5,126 bases of DNA from Bacillota bacterium (GTDB lineage Bacteria > Bacillota > Clostridia > DSM-8532). A program made the translations under genes and the position numbers. Of this stretch, positions 1 through 5,126 are shown one piece after another (the stretch's first letter is position 1; each line of letters starts with the position of its first letter). A model generated the notes under the pieces. The model saw only the letters and a program-made list of their open reading frames with translations. It had not been told where the DNA came from and did no database searches. Location of the stretch: assembly GCA_023459915.1 (NCBI GenBank), contig JAEWSN010000184.1, positions 1 to 5,126 on the forward strand, given 5' to 3'.

Positions 1-371
1 AGCGGGCGCCGCGCGTGGACGAGATTGCCGCGTATCTCAATGTCAAGGAGGAGACCATCCTCGAAATCATTGAATCCTGGAATGTCTACAACATCCAGTC
101 CTTCGACCAAACCCTGTTCGACGAAGACGATTTGGAGCTTCATGAAACCGTTGGCGAGGAGGATGAGACCTTCGAGCGCATCAACAACCGCGACTTTCTG
201 GAAAAGACCATGGACAACTTCAATGAGGCCGAACGCGAGTTCATCCGGATGCGGTTCTTCGAGAGCAAAACGCAGAAGGACATCGCCGTGCAGTTTGGTG
301 TCTCCCAGATGTACATTTCCCGGCTGGAGAAGAAGACGCTCGAGAAATTCAGGAAAATCCTCAAGAAATGA
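1..371 (+). CDS. SigB/SigF/SigG-type sigma-70 family factor, 3' part only
   Basis: This is the C-terminal part of an alternative RNA polymerase sigma factor that would direct core enzyme to a special promoter set. The 5' end lies outside the window: the frame is open back to base 3 and the first visible residues (RAPRVDEIAAYL) already match sigma region 3, so the in-frame GTG at 15 is not a true start. About 122 residues are visible: region 3 at 1-24, an acidic connecting stretch at about 39-59, region 4.1 at 64-89 (FNEAEREFIRMRFFE) and the region 4.2 helix-turn-helix at 90-116 (TQKDIAVQFGVSQMYISRL). TQ.(D/E)(I/V)A..(G)(I/V)SQ..(I/V)SRLE is the signature of the SigB/SigF/SigG group of Gram-positive bacteria. 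The neighbouring anti-sigma kinase supports this. Whether it serves stress response or sporulation cannot be told from this fragment. The stop is TGA at 369-371. Confidence 0.88.
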   Translation, partial: RAPRVDEIAAYLNVKEETILEIIESWNVYNIQSFDQTLFDEDDLELHETVGEEDETFERINNRDFLEKTMDNFNEAEREFIRMRFFESKTQKDIAVQFGVSQMYISRLEKKTLEKFRKILKK

Positions 372-411
372 TTTTCCCGCGACTTTTCGCAAAACCCTCC
401 CTGCGGTTGAC

Positions 412-425
412 GGAATCATGATTCC
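412..425. repeat. 14-bp perfect palindrome upstream of the anti-sigma gene
   Basis: GGAATCATGATTCC is exactly self-complementary. It lies in the gap between the sigma and anti-sigma genes. A TTGACG (407-412) overlaps its left edge and resembles a -35 element, but there is no good -10 at 16-18 bp. It has no T-tract, so it is not a terminator. It could be an operator for a dimeric regulator; this is inference from symmetry and position only. Confidence 0.4.
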
Positions 426-529
426 CCGCGCGAAGATGTGGTATCAATGAACCATACAAGTTTCACATTGCAAGGCGATGTGGCGACAAGAGGCAAGCAA
501 GGCACGGATGCAGCGGCCGCAAGACCGAT

Positions 530-535
530 GGGAGG
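530..535 (+). promoter_or_regulatory. Shine-Dalgarno sequence deciding the anti-sigma start
   Basis: GGGAGG sits 10 nt before the ATG at 546. The same 10-nt spacing from a GGGAG/GGAGG motif is seen before the clpE-like ATG (1263) and the tsaD ATG (3665), which supports 546 over the upstream ATG at 447, where no good ribosome binding site is visible. Confidence 0.6.
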
Positions 536-545
536 AATGCCCGTT

Positions 546-1022
546 ATGGAGGCACGTGACACCTGCCGCGACAGGCAGGTTTACAGCGGGGTCATCAGCA
601 GTGATGCCTCGGTGGTTTGCAGGGAAGTAGGCGTTGTGCTTCGGCGTTTGGAACAATATGCCGAGTTGAATGAGGACGAACGGTTCGACATCAGGGTCAT
701 TCTCAGCGAGTTGCTGCAAAATGCCATCCGCCATGGCAATGCCATGGACCGGGCGAAGACCATTTCGCTCGATGTTGCGGTGGAAGAGGGGAACTGTCTG
801 GAGATTTCCGTGGAAGACGAGGGAACCGGGTTTGACGTGGAGCGGGTGCTTGCGCAGAAACGGGTCAAGGCAATGAATCCGGGAGACTTGCTCGAAATGG
901 ACGAGTTCGGCCGGGGACTGCTGATTGTCGAAACCCTGTGCGACACGGTTCGCAGAAACGAGTCCGGCAACCGGGTCACTGTCCGCAAGGGGCTGTCGCC
1001 CCTGGTTGTGTCCGGCGTTTAA
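546..1022 (+). CDS. Anti-sigma factor / serine-protein kinase, RsbW/SpoIIAB-like (GHKL ATPase)
   Basis: Probable cytoplasmic anti-sigma factor that binds its cognate sigma factor and, as known for RsbW and SpoIIAB, phosphorylates an anti-anti-sigma (STAS) partner. With this start it has 158 residues, the usual length of RsbW (about 160). The Bergerat ATP-binding motifs are visible: N box ELLQNAIRHGN at about residues 55-65 (E55, N59), G1 box DEGTG at 91-95, and G2 box GRGLLIVETL at 122-131. The N-terminal part corresponds to the helix and strand region before the N box. The frame is open to an ATG at 447 (191 residues) and a GTG at 438, but these add a low-complexity Ala/Gly extension and lack a ribosome binding site. 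The gene follows the sigma factor, so the order is sigma then anti-sigma, the reverse of the spoIIA operon, and no anti-anti-sigma gene is in view. The target sigma is inferred from adjacency. Confidence 0.88.
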   Translation: MEARDTCRDRQVYSGVISSDASVVCREVGVVLRRLEQYAELNEDERFDIRVILSELLQNAIRHGNAMDRAKTISLDVAVEEGNCLEISVEDEGTGFDVERVLAQKRVKAMNPGDLLEMDEFGRGLLIVETLCDTVRRNESGNRVTVRKGLSPLVVSGV

Positions 1023-1050
1023 CCATTGTGCGTTGTCACCGATGTGCATG

Positions 1051-1085
1051 CCTGCCTCCCAAACCGGGGGCAGGTTTGTTTTTTA
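1051..1085 (+). terminator. Rho-independent terminator after the anti-sigma gene
   Basis: The arms CCTGCCTCC (1051-1059) and GGGGGCAGG (1066-1074) pair over 9 bp with one T-G wobble around a 6-nt loop, followed directly by the T-rich run TTTGTTTTTT. It starts 29 bp after the stop codon and separates the sigma/anti-sigma unit from the clpE-like unit. Confidence 0.88.
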
Positions 1086-1197
1086 TCAGGGCACGACAAA
1101 GCCGGCCATTCCCCGTACCATGATGGGGGTGGACGAGGAGCTTTTCCTTGAAGGTTAGGGAAGGGCAAACACTCGCTGGCCGCCAAGCCTCCGACCG

Positions 1198-1206
1198 TGT
1201 TATACT
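1198..1206 (+). promoter_or_regulatory. Candidate extended -10 promoter for the clpE-tsaD unit
   Basis: TGTTATACT combines an extended -10 TG with TATACT (one mismatch to TATAAT). No good -35 lies 16-18 bp upstream, which is common for extended -10 promoters. Transcription would start near 1213, leaving a leader of about 50 nt before the ATG at 1263. This also argues against the in-frame GTG at 1197 as the protein start. The rest of the 1086-1262 gap holds a possible imperfect hairpin at 1106-1132 (8 bp with two G-T pairs) and no gene. Confidence 0.5.
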
Positions 1207-1247
1207 GGAGAGAGAAGGAAGCCACCTGCCAGGCGGGCGGTGGCGAT

Positions 1248-1252
1248 GGGAG
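1248..1252 (+). promoter_or_regulatory. Shine-Dalgarno sequence deciding the clpE-like start
   Basis: GGGAG is placed 10 nt before the ATG at 1263 (13 nt before the second ATG at 1266). It favours 1263 over the upstream in-frame GTG at 1197, which would add 22 Gly/Cys-rich residues before the zinc finger. Confidence 0.55.
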
Positions 1253-1262
1253 TGGATGTTCT

Positions 1263-3668
1263 ATGATGAAATGCAGCGTTTGCCATAAAAACGTGGCCGT
1301 GATATTCATGACACGGATCAACAATGGCGTCAAGGAACCGGTGGGATTGTGCATCCCCTGCGCGCAAAAGCAGGGTGTGGCGCCCCTGAACGAGCTGCTG
1401 GCCCAGTCCGGCATGAGCCAGCACGACTTTGAGAATTTGAACGAGCAGATGTCCGGCATGTTCGGACAGGTTGACATGGAGTCGCTCATGAGCGGCATGG
1501 CACCGCATGAACCCGGACAGCCCGAAGGCACGGAGGAAGGCGGGCCTCCGCATGGCGGCGAGCCCTCCGCGCCGCTGATGCAGTTCCTGCAGTCCGCCCT
1601 TTCGGCGATGAATCCGTCCGCGGGAGGTTCTCCGCTCGAGCCGCAGCCGGAGGCGGAAGCCCCCGCAAGTGGAGAAAAGACACCCCCCTCGGCACAGGAG
1701 CAATCCGCAGGGGCCGCACCGCAGCCCAGGGAAAGGCGGAGCGCCTCGAGAAAAAATCTGGACGCGTTTGGCACCAATCTCAATGACAAGGCACGCGTGG
1801 GCAAGATTGATCAGGTGATCGGTCGGGATCGTGAAATCGAACGGGTCATCCAGATTCTGAACCGGCGCAACAAAAACAACCCGGTGCTCATCGGGGAACC
1901 CGGTGTCGGGAAAACCGCCATTGCCGAGGGCCTGGCGGTGCGGGTGGTGGAGGGCCGGGTGCCGGCCAAGCTGGCCGATGCAGAGATTTACCTGCTCGAT
2001 TTGGCGGCCATTGTGGCGGGCACGCAGTTTCGCGGCCAGTTCGAGGCCCGGATGAAGGCCATCGTCCAGGAGGCCCGTGCGGCAGGCACCGTCATCCTGG
2101 TCATCGACGAGGTTCACAGCATCGTGGGCGCCGGGGAGGCCGAGGGCGGCGCCATGAACGCCGCCAACATCCTCAAGCCCGCGCTTGCGCGGGGCGATGT
2201 GCAGGTCATCGGTGCCACCACACTGGAGGATTACCGCAAGCACATTGAAAAGGATGCGGCACTTGAACGCCGGTTCCAGCCCGTTCTGGTCAAGGAGCCA
2301 ACGCTTGAGGAAACCCTCGGGATCGTCAAGGGCATCCGCTCCTATTACGAGGAGCACCACCAGGTCCGTTTTTCCGATGAGGTACTGGAGGCGGCCGTCC
2401 GCATGTCCGCCCGCTACATTCATGACCGGTTCCTGCCGGACAAGGCCATCGATGTGATGGATGAGGCCGGTTCCCGCGTGAATCTGCGCAACGGGGCCCT
2501 GCTCGAGCTGACACAGCTGCAGGAACAGGCCCGGCAGCTCGAAGCCGCGCTCGAGGCCGCGGCGGCCAGTGAGGATTATGCGCGCGCCGCGGATTTGAAA
2601 ACCGAGGAGTGCCGGCTGTCCGAGCGGATGGCGGCCCTGTCGAGCCAATCCGGTGAGATGGATGTGACCCTCGAGGATGTCGCGCAGGTCATCGAGGGCT
2701 GGACCGGCATCCCCGTGCAGCGGGTCACGGAGACCGAGGCGAGCCGCCTGCTCAAGCTGGAGGAGCGCCTGCATGGACGGGTGGTGGGCCAGAATGCCGC
2801 CGTCACCGCGTTGTCGCGCGCCATCCGCAGAACCCGCGCGGATCTGCGCAGCCGCAAGCGCCCGGCCACCTTTCTGTTTGTGGGGCCCACAGGTGTCGGC
2901 AAGACCGAGCTGGCCAAGGCCCTGTCCCAGGAATTGTTTGGCAGCGAGGAAGCGTTGATTCGGCTGGACATGTCCGAGTATATGGAGAAGCACACCGTCT
3001 CCAAGCTCATTGGCGCGCCGCCCGGCTACGTTGGGTTCGATCAGGGCGGGCAGTTGACGGAAAAGGTGCGTCGCAAGCCGTATTCCGTGCTCCTGCTGGA
3101 TGAAATCGAGAAAGCGCATCCCGATGTGTTCAACATGCTGCTGCAAATCATGGAGGACGGGCGGCTCACCGACAGCAACGGCCGCACGGTGGGATTTGAG
3201 AACACCCTGCTCATCATGACATCCAATGCCGGCACCAGCTTCAAGAGCGGCGGCATCGGATTTGCGGAAACAGATGCCCTCCTGCTCGACAAGCGTGTCA
3301 ATGAGGCGCTGCGTGAGATATTCCGTCCCGAGTTCCTCAACCGGGTGGATGAAACCGTCATCTTTGAGCCGCTGAGCCGGGAACAGCTTGGGGAGATTGT
3401 TTCCCTGATGCTGCAGGAGGTGCGGGCCGACCTGGAGAAGAAGGACATTCACCTCTCCTTCACCGAAGCGGCGCGCGCATTCCTGCTCGAACATGGCTAT
3501 GACCCCAAATTTGGGGCCAGACCCCTGCGCAAGACGGTTCAGCGCCATGTGGAGGATGAACTGGCGGAGCAGGTCCTCACCGGCCTCATCCATCCCGGAA
3601 ACGCGGTTTTGGCGGATGTGGCGGACGGCCGCCTCCAGTTCCAGGTGATGGAGGCCGTTCGGGCATGA
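1263..3668 (+). CDS. clpE: ClpE-like AAA+ unfoldase (Clp/Hsp100 ATPase) with N-terminal zinc finger
   Basis: ATP-driven protein unfoldase, predicted to form a hexamer and feed substrates to ClpP. It has 801 residues from the ATG at 1263 (B. subtilis ClpE is about 700). In order: a four-cysteine zinc finger (C4, C7, C30, C33); a Pro/Glu/Ala/Gly-rich linker at about 36-160 in place of the Clp-N repeats of ClpC; the first AAA+ domain with Walker A GEPGVGKT (211-218), pore loop aromatic F256, Walker B VILVIDE (277-283) and arginine fingers R336/R337; a coiled-coil middle region with a UVR-like motif (about 426-452, containing SEDYARAADLK); and the second AAA+ domain with Walker A GPTGVGKT (541-548), pore loop GYVG (588-591), Walker B VLLLDE (609-614), and sensor 2 GAR (751-753). 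The IGF at 665-667 fits a ClpP-docking loop. The catalytic motifs look intact. The zinc finger also resembles McsA, so the name ClpE versus a ClpC-type label is a naming choice. Confidence 0.93.
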   Translation: MMKCSVCHKNVAVIFMTRINNGVKEPVGLCIPCAQKQGVAPLNELLAQSGMSQHDFENLNEQMSGMFGQVDMESLMSGMAPHEPGQPEGTEEGGPPHGGEPSAPLMQFLQSALSAMNPSAGGSPLEPQPEAEAPASGEKTPPSAQEQSAGAAPQPRERRSASRKNLDAFGTNLNDKARVGKIDQVIGRDREIERVIQILNRRNKNNPVLIGEPGVGKTAIAEGLAVRVVEGRVPAKLADAEIYLLDLAAIVAGTQFRGQFEARMKAIVQEARAAGTVILVIDEVHSIVGAGEAEGGAMNAANILKPALARGDVQVIGATTLEDYRKHIEKDAALERRFQPVLVKEPTLEETLGIVKGIRSYYEEHHQVRFSDEVLEAAVRMSARYIHDRFLPDKAIDVMDEAGSRVNLRNGALLELTQLQEQARQLEAALEAAAASEDYARAADLKTEECRLSERMAALSSQSGEMDVTLEDVAQVIEGWTGIPVQRVTETEASRLLKLEERLHGRVVGQNAAVTALSRAIRRTRADLRSRKRPATFLFVGPTGVGKTELAKALSQELFGSEEALIRLDMSEYMEKHTVSKLIGAPPGYVGFDQGGQLTEKVRRKPYSVLLLDEIEKAHPDVFNMLLQIMEDGRLTDSNGRTVGFENTLLIMTSNAGTSFKSGGIGFAETDALLLDKRVNEALREIFRPEFLNRVDETVIFEPLSREQLGEIVSLMLQEVRADLEKKDIHLSFTEAARAFLLEHGYDPKFGARPLRKTVQRHVEDELAEQVLTGLIHPGNAVLADVADGRLQFQVMEAVRA

Positions 3669-4690
3669 GGCAAAATTTAGTGCTGGGGCTTGAAACAAGC
3701 TGTGATGAAACCTCCGCCGCAGTGGTGGCGGACGGGCGGATCATCCGCTCAAATGTCATCGCGTCGCAAATCGATCTGCATGCCGACTACGGGGGTGTTG
3801 TTCCGGAACTGGCGTCCCGCAAGCACGTGGAACTGGTGCTGCCCGTGGTGGCACAGGCGCTGCGGGAGGCGGATGTCCGGCTGGACATGCTCGACGGCAT
3901 CGCCGTCACGCAGGGGCCGGGGCTTGTGGGGGCCCTGCTGGTGGGCGTTTCCGCAGCCAAGGCCATCGCGTTTGCCGCGAACAAGCCTTTGGTGGGCGTG
4001 CATCATATTGAGGGGCATATTGCGGCCAATTACCTGGCCACGCCGGATCTGGTGCCGCCATTCCTTGCGCTGGTGGTCTCCGGCGGACACAGCCATCTCA
4101 TTGCCGTGGATGAAGCCTATCAGCACCATGTGCTCGGCAGGACCCGCGACGATGCCGCGGGCGAGGCGTTCGACAAGGTCGCCCGGGTACTTGGTCTGGG
4201 GTATCCCGGCGGTCCCCGCATCGATCGGGCGGCGCGTGAGGGGAATCCGGACGCGTTTTCCTTTCCCAGGGTTCAATTTCCGGATGCGCCGTACGACTTC
4301 AGCTTCAGCGGGCTGAAAACCGCGGTCATTCAGACGGTCCACCGGATGCGGCAGCGACAGGAGCCCCTGCCCGTTGCGGATCTCTGCGCCTCCTTCCAGC
4401 AGGCGGTTGTGGATGTGCTGGTCGACAAGGCGATTGCGGCCGCCACCCGGGAAGGCTATCACACCCTCTGCCTGGCGGGTGGCGTCGCGTCCAATACCGC
4501 CTTGCGCCACACACTGGAGACACGGGGCGCCCAATCCGGATTGCGTGTGCTCACGCCGCCCCCCGTGTTGTGTACCGACAATGCCGCCATGATTGCCTGC
4601 ATGGGCAGCATCCGTCTGGCACAAGGCCTCCGTTCGGACTGGTCTCTCAACGCGACGCCCTCCTGGCCCTTGCAGGCGGAAGTCCGGTGA
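3665..4690 (+). CDS. tsaD: tRNA N6-adenosine threonylcarbamoyltransferase TsaD (Gcp/Kae1/YgjD)
   Basis: Transfers the threonylcarbamoyl group from threonylcarbamoyl-AMP to A37 of ANN-decoding tRNAs, making t6A, with TsaB and TsaE as partners (known for the family; neither is in this window). Its 341 residues are full length. Visible motifs: LGLETSCDETSAAVV (7-21), the metal-binding H114/H118 in HHIEGH (113-118), VSGGHSHL (138-145), the block GRTRDDAAGEAFDKVARVLG (158-177) followed by YPGGP (180-184), SFSGLKTA (213-220), AGGVASN (271-277) and CTDNAAM (303-309), whose D305 should be the third metal ligand. The ATG overlaps the clpE-like TGA as ATGA, and GGAGG at 3650-3654 lies 10 nt upstream, so translation is probably coupled. 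No terminator follows immediately; the first strong one is at 5028-5063. Older annotations call this family O-sialoglycoprotein endopeptidase. Confidence 0.97.
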   Translation: MRQNLVLGLETSCDETSAAVVADGRIIRSNVIASQIDLHADYGGVVPELASRKHVELVLPVVAQALREADVRLDMLDGIAVTQGPGLVGALLVGVSAAKAIAFAANKPLVGVHHIEGHIAANYLATPDLVPPFLALVVSGGHSHLIAVDEAYQHHVLGRTRDDAAGEAFDKVARVLGLGYPGGPRIDRAAREGNPDAFSFPRVQFPDAPYDFSFSGLKTAVIQTVHRMRQRQEPLPVADLCASFQQAVVDVLVDKAIAAATREGYHTLCLAGGVASNTALRHTLETRGAQSGLRVLTPPPVLCTDNAAMIACMGSIRLAQGLRSDWSLNATPSWPLQAEVR

Positions 4691-4800
4691 TTTGTCGCAT
4701 GGCGGGAAGGGGATGGCGGGGCAGGTTCCGCAAGTCCCCGGGTGCGGCATCGGCACGATCTGAAAGCGGTTGTCTGAAATCATGTACGGGAAAGCGAACA

Positions 4801-4809
4801 TGTGGATAA
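4801..4809 (-). promoter_or_regulatory. DnaA box, perfect match
   Basis: TGTGGATAA on the + strand is the exact complement of the TTATCCACA DnaA box. It is followed by C, as is the other perfect copy at 5089. Confidence 0.6.
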
Positions 4810-4908
4810 CACGCGGGCCATGGCGTTCCGCGGCAAACAGGACGGGCTGGACACCTTGTCCGGCAGGAGGGACATCCCGGTGGTATCCGTGATCGCGGGG
4901 TGTGGCCC

Positions 4909-4938
4909 TGTGGACAAGCCTGTGGATACTGTGGATGG
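4909..4938 (-). promoter_or_regulatory. Three closely spaced DnaA-like boxes
   Basis: TGTGGACAA (4909-4917), TGTGGATAC (4921-4929) and TGTGGATGG (4930-4938) keep the TGTGGA core and have one, one and two mismatches to TGTGGATAA. Start-to-start spacing is 12 and 9 bp, so the last two boxes abut. Such packing suits cooperative DnaA binding, but affinity is not measurable from sequence alone. Confidence 0.5.
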
Positions 4939-4954
4939 ATCCAAAAAATGTTTC

Positions 4955-4967
4955 GTCGAAATTCGAC
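4955..4967. repeat. 13-bp palindrome with single-base centre
   Basis: GTCGAA-A-TTCGAC has 6-bp perfect arms. It lies 16 bp after the box triplet in a locally more AT-rich stretch. It could be a protein-binding site or chance. Confidence 0.25.
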
Positions 4968-5027
4968 CTGTCAGGACATCTTGCCGGCCGGACAAGGATC
5001 CGAAAAGTTCTTGCAAAACTGCATGAG

Positions 5028-5063
5028 AAAAGCGTCTTGGCCTATTGACAAGACGCTTTTGTT
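5028..5063 (+). terminator. Rho-independent terminator with 12-bp perfect stem
   Basis: AAAAGCGTCTTG (5028-5039) and CAAGACGCTTTT (5049-5060) pair perfectly over 12 bp around a 9-nt loop, with TTTTGTT at the 3' side. The A/T ends make it potentially bidirectional, but the T-run beyond the stem is short on both strands. It lies 338 bp after the tsaD stop, so it would end either a long clpE-tsaD 3' tail, an unrecognised short transcript from within the DnaA-box region, or a leftward transcript from beyond the window. Confidence 0.75.
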
Positions 5064-5088
5064 ATGGATTTTCACAGGTTGCAGGGGC

Positions 5089-5097
5089 TGTGGATAA
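5089..5097 (-). promoter_or_regulatory. DnaA box, perfect match
   Basis: TGTGGATAA is the second exact complement of TTATCCACA, followed by CC. It lies 29 bp beyond the terminator stem, so the cluster spans the terminator and may continue past the window edge. Confidence 0.6.
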
Positions 5098-5110
5098 CCG
5101 ACAATGAGGC

Positions 5111-5125
5111 CATGCACGGTGCATG
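5111..5125. repeat. 15-bp palindrome at the right edge
   Basis: CATGCAC-G-GTGCATG has perfect 7-bp arms around one base. It lies 13 bp after the last DnaA box. The window ends one base later, so whether it is part of a larger structure or an operator for a downstream gene cannot be seen. Confidence 0.35.
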
Positions 5126-5126
5126 T

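Larger units (their letters stand above)
4854..4997. repeat. 11-bp perfect inverted repeat flanking three DnaA-like boxes
   Basis: CCTTGTCCGGC (4854-4864) and GCCGGACAAGG (4987-4997) are exact reverse complements, 122 bp apart. The interval holds the three closely spaced DnaA-like boxes and the palindrome at 4955-4967. The left arm also takes part in a small local hairpin, GGACA (4849-4853) with TGTCC (4857-4861). The role is unknown. Confidence 0.45.
4691..5126. other. Non-coding region with a DnaA-box cluster (origin-like or DnaA-regulatory)
   Basis: No convincing gene occupies these 436 bp. Nonamers matching the DnaA box on the minus strand (TTATCCACA, read TGTGGATAA on +) occur at 4801-4809 (perfect), 4909-4917 (TGTGGACAA, one mismatch), 4921-4929 (TGTGGATAC, one mismatch), 4930-4938 (TGTGGATGG, two mismatches) and 5089-5097 (perfect). 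All five share one orientation and three are packed within 30 bp. The first 110 bp after tsaD show nothing recognisable. No long AT-rich unwinding element is inside the window; the richest short stretches are about 4939-4964 and 5055-5074. It may be one side of oriC, a DnaA-titrating locus, or the control region of an unseen downstream gene such as dnaA. The nature of the boxes is seen; their role is inference. Confidence 0.6.

Noticed and set aside
407..447. TTGACG plus TATCAA as a promoter for the anti-sigma gene
   Set aside because: The spacing is about 29 bp, too long for a sigma-70 type promoter, and no SigB/SigF-like pair was found at proper spacing.
731..747. CCATGGCA-A-TGCCATGG palindrome
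   Set aside because: It lies in the codons for the N box of the anti-sigma kinase (HGNAMD region), so protein constraint explains most of it; no regulatory role is evident.
1147..1152. CTTGAA resembling a sigma-32 -35 element upstream of clpE
   Set aside because: No CCCCAT-type -10 follows at the right distance, and sigma-32 is not expected in Bacillota.
3503..3516. CCCCAAATTTGGGG palindrome
   Set aside because: It is inside the clpE-like coding sequence at the conserved DPKFGA segment; probably incidental.
1200..3698. Very long antisense open frame (832 codons) opposite the clpE-like gene
   Set aside because: It is exactly opposite a gene with intact AAA+ motifs in a GC-rich genome. The translation is His/Gly/Leu/Arg-rich with no recognisable domain, so it is a codon-bias shadow.
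3749..4801. Antisense open frame of 350 codons opposite tsaD
   Set aside because: It is a shadow of tsaD, with no motif and no ribosome binding site seen.
4802..5026. Possible small + strand protein of 74 residues ending just before the terminator
   Set aside because: Its GTG start lies inside a perfect DnaA box, it has no good ribosome binding site, and part of its sequence (PVDKPVDTVDG) is simply the repeated boxes translated. I recognise no family.
5045..5073. Consensus TTGACA as a promoter for a downstream gene
   Set aside because: It overlaps the terminator loop and right arm, and the hexamers at 16-18 bp spacing (such as GATTTT) are poor -10 matches.

Overview
The window looks like chromosomal DNA from a GC-rich Bacillota (Firmicutes) bacterium, most likely a member of the Clostridia. 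This rests on three things: a SigB/SigF/SigG-type sigma factor next to an RsbW/SpoIIAB-type anti-sigma kinase, a ClpE-like unfoldase whose N-terminal zinc finger resembles clostridial (Oscillospiraceae-like) homologues as I remember them, and GGAGG-type ribosome binding sites. The lineage is an inference. All genes lie on the + strand, and no mobile element, tRNA, rRNA or CRISPR array was seen.

Layout: 1-371 is the 3' end of a sigma-70 family gene (regions 3 and 4). After a 174-bp gap containing a 14-bp perfect palindrome comes an anti-sigma factor/serine kinase (546-1022), closed by a clear rho-independent terminator (1051-1085). A second transcription unit follows. It has an extended -10 promoter near 1198-1206, a ClpE-like AAA+ unfoldase (1263-3668) and tsaD (3665-4690), which overlaps the clpE stop in an ATGA and is probably translationally coupled to it.

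The last 436 bp hold no convincing gene. They contain a same-orientation cluster of DnaA-box-like nonamers (two perfect TGTGGATAA, two with one mismatch, one with two), an 11-bp inverted repeat around three of the boxes, a 12-bp perfect-stem terminator, and small palindromes including one at the right edge. This could be one end of a replication origin, a DnaA-titrating or DnaA-regulatory locus, or the control region of a gene beyond the window.

Functionally, the first pair is a partner-switching module (a sigma factor and its probable kinase antagonist), though the usual anti-anti-sigma factor is not in view. The second pair joins protein quality control (Clp unfoldase) to the t6A tRNA modification enzyme. 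The DnaA-box region is the part most worth following up.
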